In this document: piece after piece, positions 1 to 8,374 of the stretch
Position numbering within the stretch: position 1 is the stretch's first letter
Layout: each line of letters begins with the position of its first letter
NCBI RefSeq assembly: GCF_023016115.1
Contig: NZ_JALKBH010000001.1
Span: 248,001-312,000 of the forward strand
DNA length: 64,000 bases
Source of the DNA: Alcanivorax sp. S6407
Lineage (GTDB): Bacteria; Pseudomonadota; Gammaproteobacteria; Pseudomonadales; Alcanivoracaceae
Reading direction: 5' to 3'
Made by a program: the position numbers and the translations under genes
Notes under the pieces: model-generated
What the model saw: the letters and a program-made list of their open reading frames with translations, nothing else
Told to the model about the DNA's origin: nothing
Databases searched by the model: none

Positions 1-38
1 CACTGAACGCTCCCTTGCTGTGTTATTCGGGAGACACC

Positions 39-851
39 ATGTCAGCAGTACCCAGTGAAAAACCGGTTCTGGCTTTTGCCCATGCCAATGGCATACCCGG
101 CCACAGTTACGACACCTTTCTGGCTCCGCTGGAATCGCGCTATCAGCTGCATGTAGTGGACAGGGTGGGCCATGATCCTGACTATCCGGTGGATGCCCAA
201 TGGCACAGTCTGAGCCTGGAACTGGAGGCGCAACTGGCGCCGTTGGGCAAGCCCATCGTTGGGATGGGGCATTCACTGGGTTCTGTTCTCATGTACCTGG
301 TAGCCCAGCGCCATCCCGAGTGGTTTTCGGCTTTGCTGATGCTGGATCCGCCGATGATGAATGGCTTGCATGGGGTAATGATGAATCTGGCCCGATGGAC
401 CGGTCAGATGGATAAGGCAACGCCTGCGGGCAAGAGCAAGGGGCGACTGGACTTTTGGCCGGACTGGGCGTCGGTGGAGAGTTATTTCGGGTCGCGGGGA
501 ATGTTTCGGGCCTTTGATCCTCGGTGTCTGCAGGATTATATGAGGGCGGGTGTGGAGCCCTGGGAGAATGGATGGCGGTTGCACTTCCGGCCAGAAGTAG
601 AGGTGGCCATTTTCCGTGAAGCGCCGACTGCGGCGACGCGTATGCCGCGGCTGAAAGTGCCGGCGGCTATTGTTACCGGGCGCCATTCACCGTCGCCTTT
701 CCTGCACAGTGCCCGGCGTATTGCCCGCCGGCATCATATGATTCACCGCATCGCCGAGGGCAGTCATATGTATCCGCTGGAAAAACCCGAAGAGACGCTG
801 GCGCTGTGTGAAGAATTGCTGGCGCAGTTGCAGGCCAAGGGGGGCGCGTGA
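39..851 (+). CDS. alpha/beta hydrolase (270 aa)
   Basis: Soluble alpha/beta-fold hydrolase of unknown substrate. The nucleophile elbow G-H-S-L-G places the likely catalytic serine at residue 79. An early A-H-A-N-G stretch near residue 15 could form the oxyanion hole, and a late His in the EGSHM segment near the C-terminus fits the third triad member. I start at the ATG preceded by GGGAG rather than the non-ATG codon 24 bases upstream. The stop overlaps the start of the next hydrolase by one base (TGATG), so the two are probably co-translated. The fold is clear; the substrate (ester, lactone or other) is not. Confidence 0.85.
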   Translation: MSAVPSEKPVLAFAHANGIPGHSYDTFLAPLESRYQLHVVDRVGHDPDYPVDAQWHSLSLELEAQLAPLGKPIVGMGHSLGSVLMYLVAQRHPEWFSALLMLDPPMMNGLHGVMMNLARWTGQMDKATPAGKSKGRLDFWPDWASVESYFGSRGMFRAFDPRCLQDYMRAGVEPWENGWRLHFRPEVEVAIFREAPTAATRMPRLKVPAAIVTGRHSPSPFLHSARRIARRHHMIHRIAEGSHMYPLEKPEETLALCEELLAQLQAKGGA

Positions 852-1702
852 TGCCACCAAGCGAGATGCGATTCCAGGTGTACGGACAAACTCTCACTGC
901 CCTGCAATGGCCAGGGGAGGGTGAACCGATACTGGCGTTGCATGGCTGGCTGGATAATGCCGCGTCCTTTGTGCCGTTGGCGCAACATCTAGGACGGCCC
1001 CTGGTGGCGCTGGATTTTTCCGGGCACGGTCATTCCGGGCATCGCCCAAATGAGGTGGCGACGCATCTGGTGGATCATGTGCGAGATGTGAAAGCGGTGG
1101 TGGATCAGCTTGGTTGGGGGCGTTTTACCCTGATGGGGCACTCCATGGGCGCCGGTATTGCCTGTCTGTTTACTGCGGCCTGTCCGGAGCGCGTTTCCCG
1201 GCTGATCCTGATTGAAGGTCTCGGGCCTCCCACCACCAAGGCGGATGAAGTGGCTGTGACCTTGCGCAAGGCGATGGATGACATGGCCGCCCTCGCGAAC
1301 AAGAGAAAGCCGGTTTATACCGACATCAATGACGCTATTGAGGCACGTACCCGTGGCTTTGGCGGGCTGAGCCACGAGGCCTCGGCATTATTGGTGGAGC
1401 GCGGACTTATGCCGGTGGACGGAGGGTGGACCTGGCGTGCTGACAGCCGTTTGCGGCTGACGTCCTCGCTGCGCCTTACCGAAGACCAGGTGGAGGGTTT
1501 CATTCGCGCTATTGAGGCGCCGGTATGCCTGATACTCGGAGAAAAGGGTATGGGCGGCGGCGGCATGTTCGATCATCGCGTGGAGTGGTTAAAGTCGGTA
1601 CAGGTGGTTCGGCTGCCCGGCCGTCACCATTTGCATATGGAGACACCTGAAGCGGTTGCCAATGCCATCAACTCCTTCCTGACCGTTCATTCTGGTCAGT
1701 GA
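851..1702 (+). CDS. alpha/beta hydrolase, SERHL-like (283 aa)
   Basis: A second alpha/beta hydrolase, directly coupled to the previous one. The block A-L-H-G-W-L-D-N at about residues 29-36 is typical of the serine-hydrolase-like (SERHL) subgroup. The elbow G-H-S-M-G puts the nucleophile at Ser98, and a late His lies in the GRHHLH segment about 20 residues from the end. AAGGGG sits about 8 bases before the ATG; a GTG one codon earlier is an alternative start. The tandem pair suggests sequential or overlapping ester hydrolysis, but the sequence does not define a substrate. Confidence 0.85.
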   Translation: MPPSEMRFQVYGQTLTALQWPGEGEPILALHGWLDNAASFVPLAQHLGRPLVALDFSGHGHSGHRPNEVATHLVDHVRDVKAVVDQLGWGRFTLMGHSMGAGIACLFTAACPERVSRLILIEGLGPPTTKADEVAVTLRKAMDDMAALANKRKPVYTDINDAIEARTRGFGGLSHEASALLVERGLMPVDGGWTWRADSRLRLTSSLRLTEDQVEGFIRAIEAPVCLILGEKGMGGGGMFDHRVEWLKSVQVVRLPGRHHLHMETPEAVANAINSFLTVHSGQ

Positions 1703-1838
1703 TGCCACTGGTCCCGGGCGTTGCTCTGACACTGACCAAAACCATCAGCGCCGGGCAGGGCAAAGTGGAAAAGTGTCATGGAATAGCCATGCCGCTCCTC
1801 GCTAAGCTGATTCGAAATGAATTCGAGGAGTTTCAACG

Positions 1839-2300
1839 ATGAAAGTGGTAGAGGCGGCATCACTGGCCGAATACGTTGGCAAGGAACTGGGTGCATCCGA
1901 ATGGTTCGAAATTGATCAGGACCGAATCAATGCATTTGCCGATGCCACTCTGGATCATCAGTTCATTCATGTGGATCCGGAGCAGGCGAAAAACACCCCG
2001 TTTGGTTCCACCATCGCCCACGGCTACCTGACTCTGTCCCTGCTGCCCTATCTGCAGAGCACCATTGACGGCTTTCTGATGCCCAAAGGCATGAAGATGG
2101 CCATGAACTATGGTTTCGACAAACTGCGTTTCATGGCGCCGGTGAAAGTGGGCAAGCGTGTTCGCGCCGTGGCCACTCTGATGGAAGCCACCGAAAAACG
2201 CGAAGGGCAGTGGCTGCTGAAGTTCGCCTTCAATGTGGAAATCGAAGGCGAAGAGAAGCCGGCTCTGGCCGCTGAATGGCTGCTAATGTACTTCATCTAA
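1839..2300 (+). CDS. MaoC-family (R)-hydratase-like protein (153 aa)
   Basis: Single hot-dog-fold MaoC domain over the full length, as in NodN-like and (R)-specific enoyl-CoA hydratases. The hydratase signature is present: an Asp-His pair in the segment DATLDHQFIHVD around residues 36-47, followed by a T-I-A-H-G-Y stretch. The usual role is hydration of trans-2-enoyl-CoA, linking beta-oxidation to (R)-3-hydroxyacyl intermediates. GAGGAG lies about 8 bases before the ATG. It stands alone, 136 bases after the hydrolase pair, and is followed by a strong hairpin, so it is probably monocistronic. Confidence 0.87.
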   Translation: MKVVEAASLAEYVGKELGASEWFEIDQDRINAFADATLDHQFIHVDPEQAKNTPFGSTIAHGYLTLSLLPYLQSTIDGFLMPKGMKMAMNYGFDKLRFMAPVKVGKRVRAVATLMEATEKREGQWLLKFAFNVEIEGEEKPALAAEWLLMYFI

Positions 2301-2324
2301 GCCTTGATCCCGCTGGATACTTTC

Positions 2325-2352
2325 AGGCCCGCCATGCTTGCATGGCGGGCCT
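2325..2352 (+). terminator. hairpin terminator after the MaoC-like gene
   Basis: A perfect 12-bp stem, AGGCCCGCCATG with its complement, closes a CTTG loop 25 bases after the stop. A short T-rich stretch follows (GATTCGTTT). It fits a Rho-independent terminator with a weak U tract. Confidence 0.7.
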
Positions 2353-2634
2353 GATTCGTTTCTGCCACGACGCAACGTTGACTATTTCGGGCCCTTCCTC
2401 TGTCCGCGGCTATGCCAGAAGGTTCTGGCCGAAGCTATGGATGACACCAGCCGCTCACGATCAAAGTTTAGCCGCTTTATCACCTGTTGATCCCAACGAT
2501 CTGATTTAAAAGCAATTATTGGCTTATCCTGCCGGTTGTTGAGGCTGGTAAAATTCCGGCGATAATCGTAATGTAAGTCTAATGTCGTAGGCCGGTTGCA
2601 TGGGGTGACCGGTCATCAGCTTTCAGGAAAGATC
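2353..2634. other. gene-free gap upstream of the lipase-like gene
   Basis: I see no gene or RNA here. The second half (about 2500-2590) is AT-richer and probably carries the promoter for the next operon, but no convincing -35/-10 pair stands out. An in-frame TTG at 2596 could extend the next gene, but it lacks a ribosome site. Confidence 0.4.
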
Positions 2635-3588
2635 ATGTGGCACCGTACCCGACAATGGCTGCGGCGAGTGGTGGATAACCGCTCCGCGATTCGTCGTGAC
2701 CTGCGGCTGGGGCTTTCGCATGTTGCCGATCTGCCTCGATTGTTCCTGCCACTGGGACAGGAACCCGGAGCGCGCTCGGAGTTGTCGTTATCGTCCTACT
2801 CCAGTGCCAGCGATGCCTTTGTGTCGTTGCTGCAGCTGGTAGTACCGGCGACCCGTGAATCTATCAGCCAGGGCTCACTGGTTTGTCTTCCTCCCCGGGC
2901 GGCTGGTCCAGTAGAAAATACCCGCTGGTTTTTTATCAACGGCATGGGCACGGCACCAGCGGTGGCGCTGCTCAATGCCAGTGAGATTGCCCGTCATTTC
3001 CAGCGCCCGGTGACACTGATTCATACCCCTACCTGGGGACTGGTGCGTGATGTGGCAGAATCGATTACTGCACGCACGTTGCGTAAAGACGGCAAACTGT
3101 CTCGCCCGGCGTTAAACGTCTTGATTGATGCGCTGGAAAAACAGGATCAGGTAGTCCTGGTCTGCCACTCCCAGGGCACCATTGTGGCCAGTTATATCGT
3201 TCGCAAGTTGCTGAGAAACCCTGCAGTGCGTCACCTGGTACGCAAGCTGGAAATCTATTGCATCGGCGGAGTGGCTGACAGTCTGGAGATCGACCCGCAG
3301 CTGACCCTGGCGGCAGGTCATCCGGTACCTTATGTAGAGCACTTTGCCAACGGCCGGGATTACCTTGCCGAAGTGGGGATTCTGGCTCACCTGGACAGCA
3401 CAGCGGGCACTGTCTATTGCCTTTCTGACCGTTCCGGTCACTTGCTGAACCAGCACTATCTGCCGGCGATTGTGCGCGGGGATTTCTGTCAGCGTAGTTC
3501 CCGACTTTACCGCTATGCCAGGGGCAGGGTGCCGGGGCCGAAAGGGGCGCTCTCTGTGGCCGCCAGACAAATGGGGCAACATGGATAA
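2635..3588 (+). CDS. lipase-like alpha/beta hydrolase (317 aa)
   Basis: Alpha/beta-fold protein with a C-H-S-Q-G elbow (Ser179), as in class 3 lipases and related acyl hydrolases. It is preceded by a conserved F-I-N-G-M-G-T strand-turn near residues 103-109. There is no signal peptide, so it is probably cytosolic. The ATG at 2635 has AGGAAA seven bases upstream. The stop lies inside the next gene (8-base overlap), coupling it to a response regulator and a DUF2505 protein. Substrate unknown; the family assignment rests on the elbow and overall layout. Confidence 0.75.
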   Translation: MWHRTRQWLRRVVDNRSAIRRDLRLGLSHVADLPRLFLPLGQEPGARSELSLSSYSSASDAFVSLLQLVVPATRESISQGSLVCLPPRAAGPVENTRWFFINGMGTAPAVALLNASEIARHFQRPVTLIHTPTWGLVRDVAESITARTLRKDGKLSRPALNVLIDALEKQDQVVLVCHSQGTIVASYIVRKLLRNPAVRHLVRKLEIYCIGGVADSLEIDPQLTLAAGHPVPYVEHFANGRDYLAEVGILAHLDSTAGTVYCLSDRSGHLLNQHYLPAIVRGDFCQRSSRLYRYARGRVPGPKGALSVAARQMGQHG

Positions 3589-4663
3589 CGAAAAGAAACC
3601 TCTGTTGCTGTTCGTTGATGATTCCAGGGTCATGCGAATGGCCGCTGAAAAGATGCTGGGCCGCGAATTCCTGGTTGATGTGGCTGAAGATGGCGCGCAA
3701 GGCTGGCGCAAGATCTCGGATAACCCGGATTACAGTGTGGTGTTTTCCGATCTGGCCATGCCGGAGATGGATGGCTACGCGTTACTGGAAAAAATTCGCA
3801 ACAGTCCCGATGAAGGCATCGCCCGGCTACCGGTGATCATTGTCACCGGGGCGGAAAATGATGACGAAGCCCGCACCCGGGCGTTGACCCTGGGTGGCAC
3901 GGATTTTATCAGCAAGCCGTTCAATTCCACCGACTTGCTGGCGCGGGCACGGGCCCATGCCAATTATCAGGAAGAGCGCAAGGCACTGGCTCGTCAGGCC
4001 CTGGTCGACCCCCTTACGCGGTTGGGTAACCATCGCTACCTGGCGCATCGGCTGGGGCAGGAGCTGGCACTGTCTGCTCGTCAGCAGACGGTGTTGTCTG
4101 TGGTGCAGCTGGAAATCCATGAGTTCAAACAGCTGTTCATACAGCTCGGCAAGCGCCGTGCTGACATGGTACTGATGAAACTTGCCCAGCTGCTGCAGGG
4201 AGTGGTGCGTAAGGAGGATTCCCTGGCGCGTAGCAGGGTGGATCAGTTTACCGTGCTGTTGCCCTCGGCGGATATCGAAGGTGCCCGCCGTTTTGTCGAG
4301 CGTGCTCTCAAGGTGTGTGAGAAGCTGGCATTCCAGCATCGTGGCAAGCCACAGAGACTACCTGTCAACGTGGTATTGCATTGCCCTGGAGCGAACAGCA
4401 ACAGCACTCCGGAAAGCATCCAGAAAGTCCTTGATGACTACATGGAACGAGCAAAATCGGGTGGTGTCGGCACTGTGGTTGGCGATGAGGATCAGGTGTC
4501 TGCTGCCAAGGTGGCGCCTGTGATGAGTGTAGAACAAGCGCTGGCGCTGATTCAGGCCGGCAAGCATCGCGTTGTGATCAATGCATTACCGGATTTGAAA
4601 CGTCAGTTGATGCCGCTGCTCAAGTTGATGCAGCAGGCGTCATCGGGTCAGGAGACCGCATGA
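3581..4663 (+). CDS. response regulator with degenerate GGDEF domain (360 aa)
   Basis: N-terminal receiver domain (about 6-125) with the acidic pair D13-D14, phospho-acceptor Asp57 in SDLAMPEMDG, and the late Lys in ISKPF. A C-terminal GGDEF-type domain (about 140-300) begins with the usual DPLTRLGNHR, but the active-site motif aligns as R-V-D-Q-F instead of G-G-D-E-F. It should therefore not make cyclic-di-GMP. The last 60 residues are an extra tail. The start overlaps the lipase-like gene by 8 bases and the stop overlaps the next gene by 4 (ATGA). Likely a phosphorylation-dependent scaffold or sensor rather than a cyclase. Confidence 0.87.
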   Translation: MDNEKKPLLLFVDDSRVMRMAAEKMLGREFLVDVAEDGAQGWRKISDNPDYSVVFSDLAMPEMDGYALLEKIRNSPDEGIARLPVIIVTGAENDDEARTRALTLGGTDFISKPFNSTDLLARARAHANYQEERKALARQALVDPLTRLGNHRYLAHRLGQELALSARQQTVLSVVQLEIHEFKQLFIQLGKRRADMVLMKLAQLLQGVVRKEDSLARSRVDQFTVLLPSADIEGARRFVERALKVCEKLAFQHRGKPQRLPVNVVLHCPGANSNSTPESIQKVLDDYMERAKSGGVGTVVGDEDQVSAAKVAPVMSVEQALALIQAGKHRVVINALPDLKRQLMPLLKLMQQASSGQETA

Positions 4664-5169
4664 AAGTAAAAGTGGACCGGGAGTACCCGGTCAATGTCGA
4701 ACAGCTATACCAGATCATGACCAGCAAGGCGTTTTTCGAGCAGCGGTTTGAATGGGGCAGGGTGCAAGGTTATCGGTTTGAGGGTTTTGAGCAGACCGCA
4801 GAGGGGCTTCTGCTCAAGATCCATCAGCCAGTAAAAATTCGCTCGGACAAAATTCCGGGGTTCGCTCGCCGTTTTTTGCCCGAACAGGCAGATCTGTTGA
4901 CGGAATTTCTCTGGACACCAATGGCTGACGGGGCCGGATACCAGGCGGATTATCGTTTTCAGCTCGGCAATGTACCGGTGAATGTGGCCGGCAAAATGGT
5001 GCTTTGCAGTGATGGAGAGGCTCATTCACTGCAGTGCACTGAAGTGGAGGTGTCCTCTTCCGTGCCAATCGTGGGCAAGAAACTGGTCGCGCTTTTGGCT
5101 GACAAGGTGGACGACGCCCTGGCAGGCGACTATCGCCAGACCCTGCGCTATGTGGAGGAATGTCGCTAG
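4660..5169 (+). CDS. DUF2505 family protein (169 aa)
   Basis: Full-length match in style to DUF2505, small proteins with a START/SRPBCC-like fold: an early Y-P-V-N-V-E-Q-L-Y segment, a central stretch of beta strands, and a C-terminal amphipathic helix that would cap a hydrophobic cavity. Lipid or hydrophobic-ligand binding is a plausible but untested role. It is translationally coupled to the response regulator (ATGA overlap). Its TAG stop shares the palindrome CTAG with the stop of the convergent SDR gene. Confidence 0.75.
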   Translation: MKVKVDREYPVNVEQLYQIMTSKAFFEQRFEWGRVQGYRFEGFEQTAEGLLLKIHQPVKIRSDKIPGFARRFLPEQADLLTEFLWTPMADGAGYQADYRFQLGNVPVNVAGKMVLCSDGEAHSLQCTEVEVSSSVPIVGKKLVALLADKVDDALAGDYRQTLRYVEECR

Positions 5170-5966
5170 CGAGCTCGGTAGCGCGTACCCAGGCGCCGGA
5201 TGGCGTCTTCCCATCGACGACGGAACCAGCGCTTCTGCCGCCACTGATTACGGATCTCCGGGGTAGTGATCTGCAGGCTGCCATCGCATTGAATGGCAGC
5301 CACGATGGCCCTGGAGACTTCATCCAGTCTGGCTGCTGTGTGGCTTGCTCGCCGCCGGAAGCGTGCGGCGCTTAACGGGTCGCTGGCCTCGATATGATCA
5401 CTGCACTCGGCCAGCAGCGGGATGGCCACTGCTGACACCTTGATACCGCTGTCATGAAGCTCCGCATACAGGCTGTTGCTCAGCGCCTTGATGGCGGCGC
5501 CCATGGCGCTCTGACACGCGGTCATGGGAGCGGGTAGTAAACCATACTCAACGAACACGTTGAGAATACGCCCGCCGTGCTGATGACGCAGGGCGGTAAG
5601 GCTGCTCTGACACAGATGCACCGTATCCATCAGTTGTGACTGGATATGGCTTTCCCATTGTCCCGCAGACGTGGCTTCGAATGGCCCCACGCTGATATGC
5701 CGTGGCAGATTAATTACCACGTCCAATTGCTGCCAGCGGCGCAGAATCCGGTCCACATTGCGGCGGTGATCCTGACTCTGTCCGCGGCGAGTCTCCAGAA
5801 ACATGGCTTCTCTGCCCTGGGCGTGGAGTTGTGCACATAGCTGGTTGCCCGCGAAGGCATCATCGCCACTGATCGCCACCCGATAATGCTCACAGGCCAG
5901 CTGTGCCACGGCTTCTCCCAGTGGCGTATCTCCATGATGAATCAGCAGGACGGGGGCGTGTTTCAA
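5166..5966 (-). CDS. SDR-fold protein lacking catalytic residues (266 aa)
   Basis: Layout of a short-chain dehydrogenase/reductase: an N-terminal Rossmann strand with a degenerate glycine turn (HHGDTPLG, residues 10-17), a V-V-I-N segment at the usual NNAG place, and the I-L-N-V strand. Where active SDRs have Ser, then Tyr-x3-Lys, this protein has Phe/Val, Gln and Gly (ACQSAMG). All three catalytic residues are therefore missing. The C-terminus is strongly basic (many Arg). It is convergent with the DUF2505 gene and divergent from the small membrane protein. It may be a pseudoenzyme, nucleotide sensor or regulator rather than an oxidoreductase. Confidence 0.75.
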   Translation of the reverse strand: MKHAPVLLIHHGDTPLGEAVAQLACEHYRVAISGDDAFAGNQLCAQLHAQGREAMFLETRRGQSQDHRRNVDRILRRWQQLDVVINLPRHISVGPFEATSAGQWESHIQSQLMDTVHLCQSSLTALRHQHGGRILNVFVEYGLLPAPMTACQSAMGAAIKALSNSLYAELHDSGIKVSAVAIPLLAECSDHIEASDPLSAARFRRRASHTAARLDEVSRAIVAAIQCDGSLQITTPEIRNQWRQKRWFRRRWEDAIRRLGTRYRAR

Positions 5967-6006
5967 ACGGACTCCGAAACCCCGGCAGGGGATGGCAAAA
6001 TATTTA

Positions 6007-6055
6007 TGTGAACAAGTGTTGACATGATTGGCTGGTAAGTTAACATGTGTTCACA
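6007..6055. promoter_or_regulatory. two 18-bp imperfect palindromes, candidate operator pair
   Basis: TGTGAACAAGTGTTGACA (6007-6024) and AGTTAACATGTGTTCACA (6038-6055) are related imperfect palindromes built from TGTTnACA half-sites. They are offset by 31 bp, about three helical turns. The outermost 8-mers, TGTGAACA and TGTTCACA, are exact inverse complements. The pair spans the predicted promoter of the 66-residue protein and lies in the divergent region shared with the SDR-like gene. The spacing suggests a dimeric repressor, for example TetR-like, binding cooperatively; no regulator is identified. Confidence 0.55.
6019..6046 (+). promoter_or_regulatory. sigma-70 promoter for the small membrane protein
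   Basis: A perfect TTGACA at 6019-6024 is followed, after 16 bp, by TAACAT at 6041-6046 (four of six matches to the -10 consensus). It lies 33 bases before the start codon and is embedded in the twin palindromes. Confidence 0.6.
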
Positions 6056-6078
6056 ACCTGAATAAAGGAGTCATTCCA

Positions 6079-6279
6079 ATGGCGTACTACAAGCAGATTT
6101 TCAAAGATGTTGTTGCCCTGATCGCAGCGGTCGTCTGTGCCATTGTCCTGGTGGCAGGCCTTTCCGAAAGCAGCGAAACCCTGTTTGCTGCACTGCTGGC
6201 TTTTGCCCTCATGGTGCCGGTGATCGGTAGCAGTGCAGTCAGCCTTAAAAACGATCTCAGCGGTCAGTTTACCGCTTGA
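6079..6279 (+). CDS. small two-helix inner-membrane protein (66 aa)
   Basis: AAAGGAG sits 8 bases before the ATG. The protein has a short N-terminal head with a basic residue at each end, then two predicted transmembrane helices (about residues 9-27 and 33-52) and a short polar tail ending in DLSGQFTA. No family is recognised. It has its own promoter and operator-like repeats, and a hairpin just after the stop, so it looks like a regulated single-gene unit. The tail of the gene overlaps the end of the convergent symporter gene by 16 bases. Confidence 0.65.
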   Translation: MAYYKQIFKDVVALIAAVVCAIVLVAGLSESSETLFAALLAFALMVPVIGSSAVSLKNDLSGQFTA

Positions 6280-7586
6280 TGATGTTCACGGGCAGCCTCG
6301 GCTGCCCGTGCTTCCATTTCGTTCACCGGCAGCCCCAATACCTGGTGTTCGCCTTCGCTGCGAGCCAGCAGCACGGTGACCACGCTATCTCCCCAGATGT
6401 TCACCGCCGTGCGGCACATATCGAGGATGCGATCGGTGACCAGAATCAGGCCAATCGCTTCCGCCGGGAGGCCGATGGCCGCCAGAATCACCGTAATCGC
6501 CACCAGTGAAGCTGCGGGAATACTGGCCACCCCGATGGAGGTCAGCAGGGCGGTGACCACAATCATGAACTGCATGCCGAAGGACAGATCCATGCCGTAG
6601 GCCTGGGCAATGAAGATGGCTGCAACGCATTCATACAGTGCTGTACCGTCCATGTTTACCGTGGCGCCCAGAGGCAGTACGAAACTACTGGTCTTGCGCG
6701 ATACTCCGGCGCGATCCTGAACACACTCCATGGTCAACGGCAGGGTGGCAGCGGAGCTCGCCGAGGAAAAGGCGGTGAGCAGGGCTGGCATCATGGCCTG
6801 AATATGCCGAATCGGAGAGCGCTTGGCGATCAGCAGAATCAGCGCCGGCATAAACACGAAGGCATGCACAAACAGCGCCAGAACCACAGTGAGGAAGAAC
6901 CAGGCCAGCGGCTCGATGGCGTCCATGCCAGTGCGGGTGACGGTGGCGGCGATCAGTGCGAATACCCCGATGGGGGTAAAGCGAATGATCAGCATGGTGA
7001 TGCTGATCATGACCTGGTAGATGCCGTCGATCATCTGGCGAACGGTTTCGCCGCCGGGGCTTTTTTCAATTCTCAGGTAAAAGCCGAACAACAGCGCAAA
7101 CACGATAAGGCCCAGCATCTGCCCGTTGGCCGCCGCGGCAATCAGGTTGGGGGGCAGCATCTGGCGCAGGATTTCGGTGAAATCGCCGGCGCCGCGGCCT
7201 TCGATTTTGGCCAGTACATTATCGGTTTCCGCTGACAGCCCCAACAAACCTCTGGCCGGCTCGCCATCAATGATACCGGGGGTGAGCAGGTTGACCAGCA
7301 GCAGGCCGATAAGAATGGCCACCAGCGAGGTGGCCATGTAAAAGAACACGGTCTTGGCGCCCATCCGCCCCAGGTTGTCACCACCGCCAACGCCAACCAT
7401 GCCGGAGATGATGGCGGTCACGATCAGCGGCACCACCAGCATTTTCAGTGCATTGATGAACAGGCTGCCGACCAGGTCGAAACCCGACAGCACGGACACC
7501 CCGAACAGAGTGCTGGATTCTCCAGTAATCGCCCCGATGCCGGCCCCCGCCAGCATGGCAATGAAAATCTGGTGATGAAGCTTCAT
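6264..7586 (-). CDS. dicarboxylate/amino acid:cation symporter, DAACS family (440 aa)
   Basis: Polytopic inner-membrane carrier of the GltP/GltT/DctA family, which couples uptake of glutamate, aspartate or C4-dicarboxylates to protons or sodium. Two family signatures are visible: the serine-rich hairpin ending S-S-A-A-T-L-P-L-T, and the L-G-A-T-V-N-M-D-G-T motif of the substrate/cation site. About eight hydrophobic segments plus two re-entrant loops can be traced. I use the ATG at 7586 with AGGGG upstream rather than a TTG 21 bases earlier. Which substrate it prefers cannot be read from the sequence. Confidence 0.9.
   Translation of the reverse strand: MKLHHQIFIAMLAGAGIGAITGESSTLFGVSVLSGFDLVGSLFINALKMLVVPLIVTAIISGMVGVGGGDNLGRMGAKTVFFYMATSLVAILIGLLLVNLLTPGIIDGEPARGLLGLSAETDNVLAKIEGRGAGDFTEILRQMLPPNLIAAAANGQMLGLIVFALLFGFYLRIEKSPGGETVRQMIDGIYQVMISITMLIIRFTPIGVFALIAATVTRTGMDAIEPLAWFFLTVVLALFVHAFVFMPALILLIAKRSPIRHIQAMMPALLTAFSSASSAATLPLTMECVQDRAGVSRKTSSFVLPLGATVNMDGTALYECVAAIFIAQAYGMDLSFGMQFMIVVTALLTSIGVASIPAASLVAITVILAAIGLPAEAIGLILVTDRILDMCRTAVNIWGDSVVTVLLARSEGEHQVLGLPVNEMEARAAEAAREHHQAVN
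6287..6310 (+). terminator. hairpin after the small membrane protein
   Basis: A 10-bp perfect stem, CACGGGCAGC with its complement, closes a CTCG loop seven bases after the stop of the 66-residue protein. It lies within the 3' coding end of the convergent symporter gene. There is no strong U tract. Confidence 0.5.
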
Positions 7587-7756
7587 GGTAACCCCTGTCC
7601 CAGGCAATGTTTGCGATGCTCACGCCGGTTGCGACTACGTTGCATGGCAGGGCCCCGCCCGTGGTGTGTTATCGCAGTCGGGTTGGCGTGATCGCGTTAC
7701 AGCGTACCTTATCTATGCAGCGGGGGCAGGGACTGATTTTGTTTTTACCGCCTGAA

Positions 7757-8374
7757 TCACATCAGTTTTTTCAGTGAGGGCTCCAGATCTCGGTGCTGTC
7801 GAGTGCGCGTATAGGCGGATTTGAGATGGGTGTCCGCCTCCACCGGGCCAAGTCTTTCACAGAGCAGCACGTAGGCGTTGTTGAGTTGTTTGCGCAGCAC
7901 TTCCAGTGGCAGGCCGCCCAGTGTGCGGCCTGGAGAATGCAGCCAGTGCTCCATGGTCAGGCGGGTTTCCGGGCTGACACTGCGGCCGCGCAGCATGCCG
8001 ATCATGTCCAGTCTTAGCTGCGATGCCACCGATGCGGGCAATGCTTCCCACAGGGCCTCCATCAGCGCCTGGAACGCCGCTGTGCAGGGATGGCTGTGCT
8101 GGCGGGAGGTCGTCTGAGCCGCCATGGGATCATGGGCCAGTTCCTGTTCCGACATGGACATGGCCTGGACCAGGCTCATGTGAATGTGGTGACGACGTTC
8201 GCCAAGGTCGAACAGCTTGCACAGATCACTCACATAGCCCTGCAGTGAGTATCTCGGACGTTCCGAGTAATGCTGTTGCCAGTGGCTGATGGCTTCCATC
8301 AGCACGGCTTCGTTCATGTACGGAGTCAGGCCGGTGACGATGGCGCGTCGTCGTCGTTGCAATTCCTGGCTCAT
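7757..8374 (-). CDS. hypothetical helical protein coupled to amt (205 aa)
   Basis: No family recognised. The start codon overlaps the ammonium-transporter stop (ATGA), so the two are translated together. The protein begins with a run of four Arg (QRRRRA), has no signal peptide or membrane segment, and looks mainly alpha-helical, with a His/Gln-rich middle (TTSRQHSHPC) and many Leu. The place downstream of amt is where glnK often sits upstream in other bacteria, but this is not a PII protein: there is no T-loop or ATP-binding signature. A role linked to nitrogen status is a guess from position only. Confidence 0.75.
   Translation of the reverse strand: MSQELQRRRRAIVTGLTPYMNEAVLMEAISHWQQHYSERPRYSLQGYVSDLCKLFDLGERRHHIHMSLVQAMSMSEQELAHDPMAAQTTSRQHSHPCTAAFQALMEALWEALPASVASQLRLDMIGMLRGRSVSPETRLTMEHWLHSPGRTLGGLPLEVLRKQLNNAYVLLCERLGPVEADTHLKSAYTRTRQHRDLEPSLKKLM

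Noticed and set aside
2276-2509. 77-codon frame after the MaoC-like gene
   Set aside because: It crosses the terminator hairpin, has no ribosome site and no recognisable feature.
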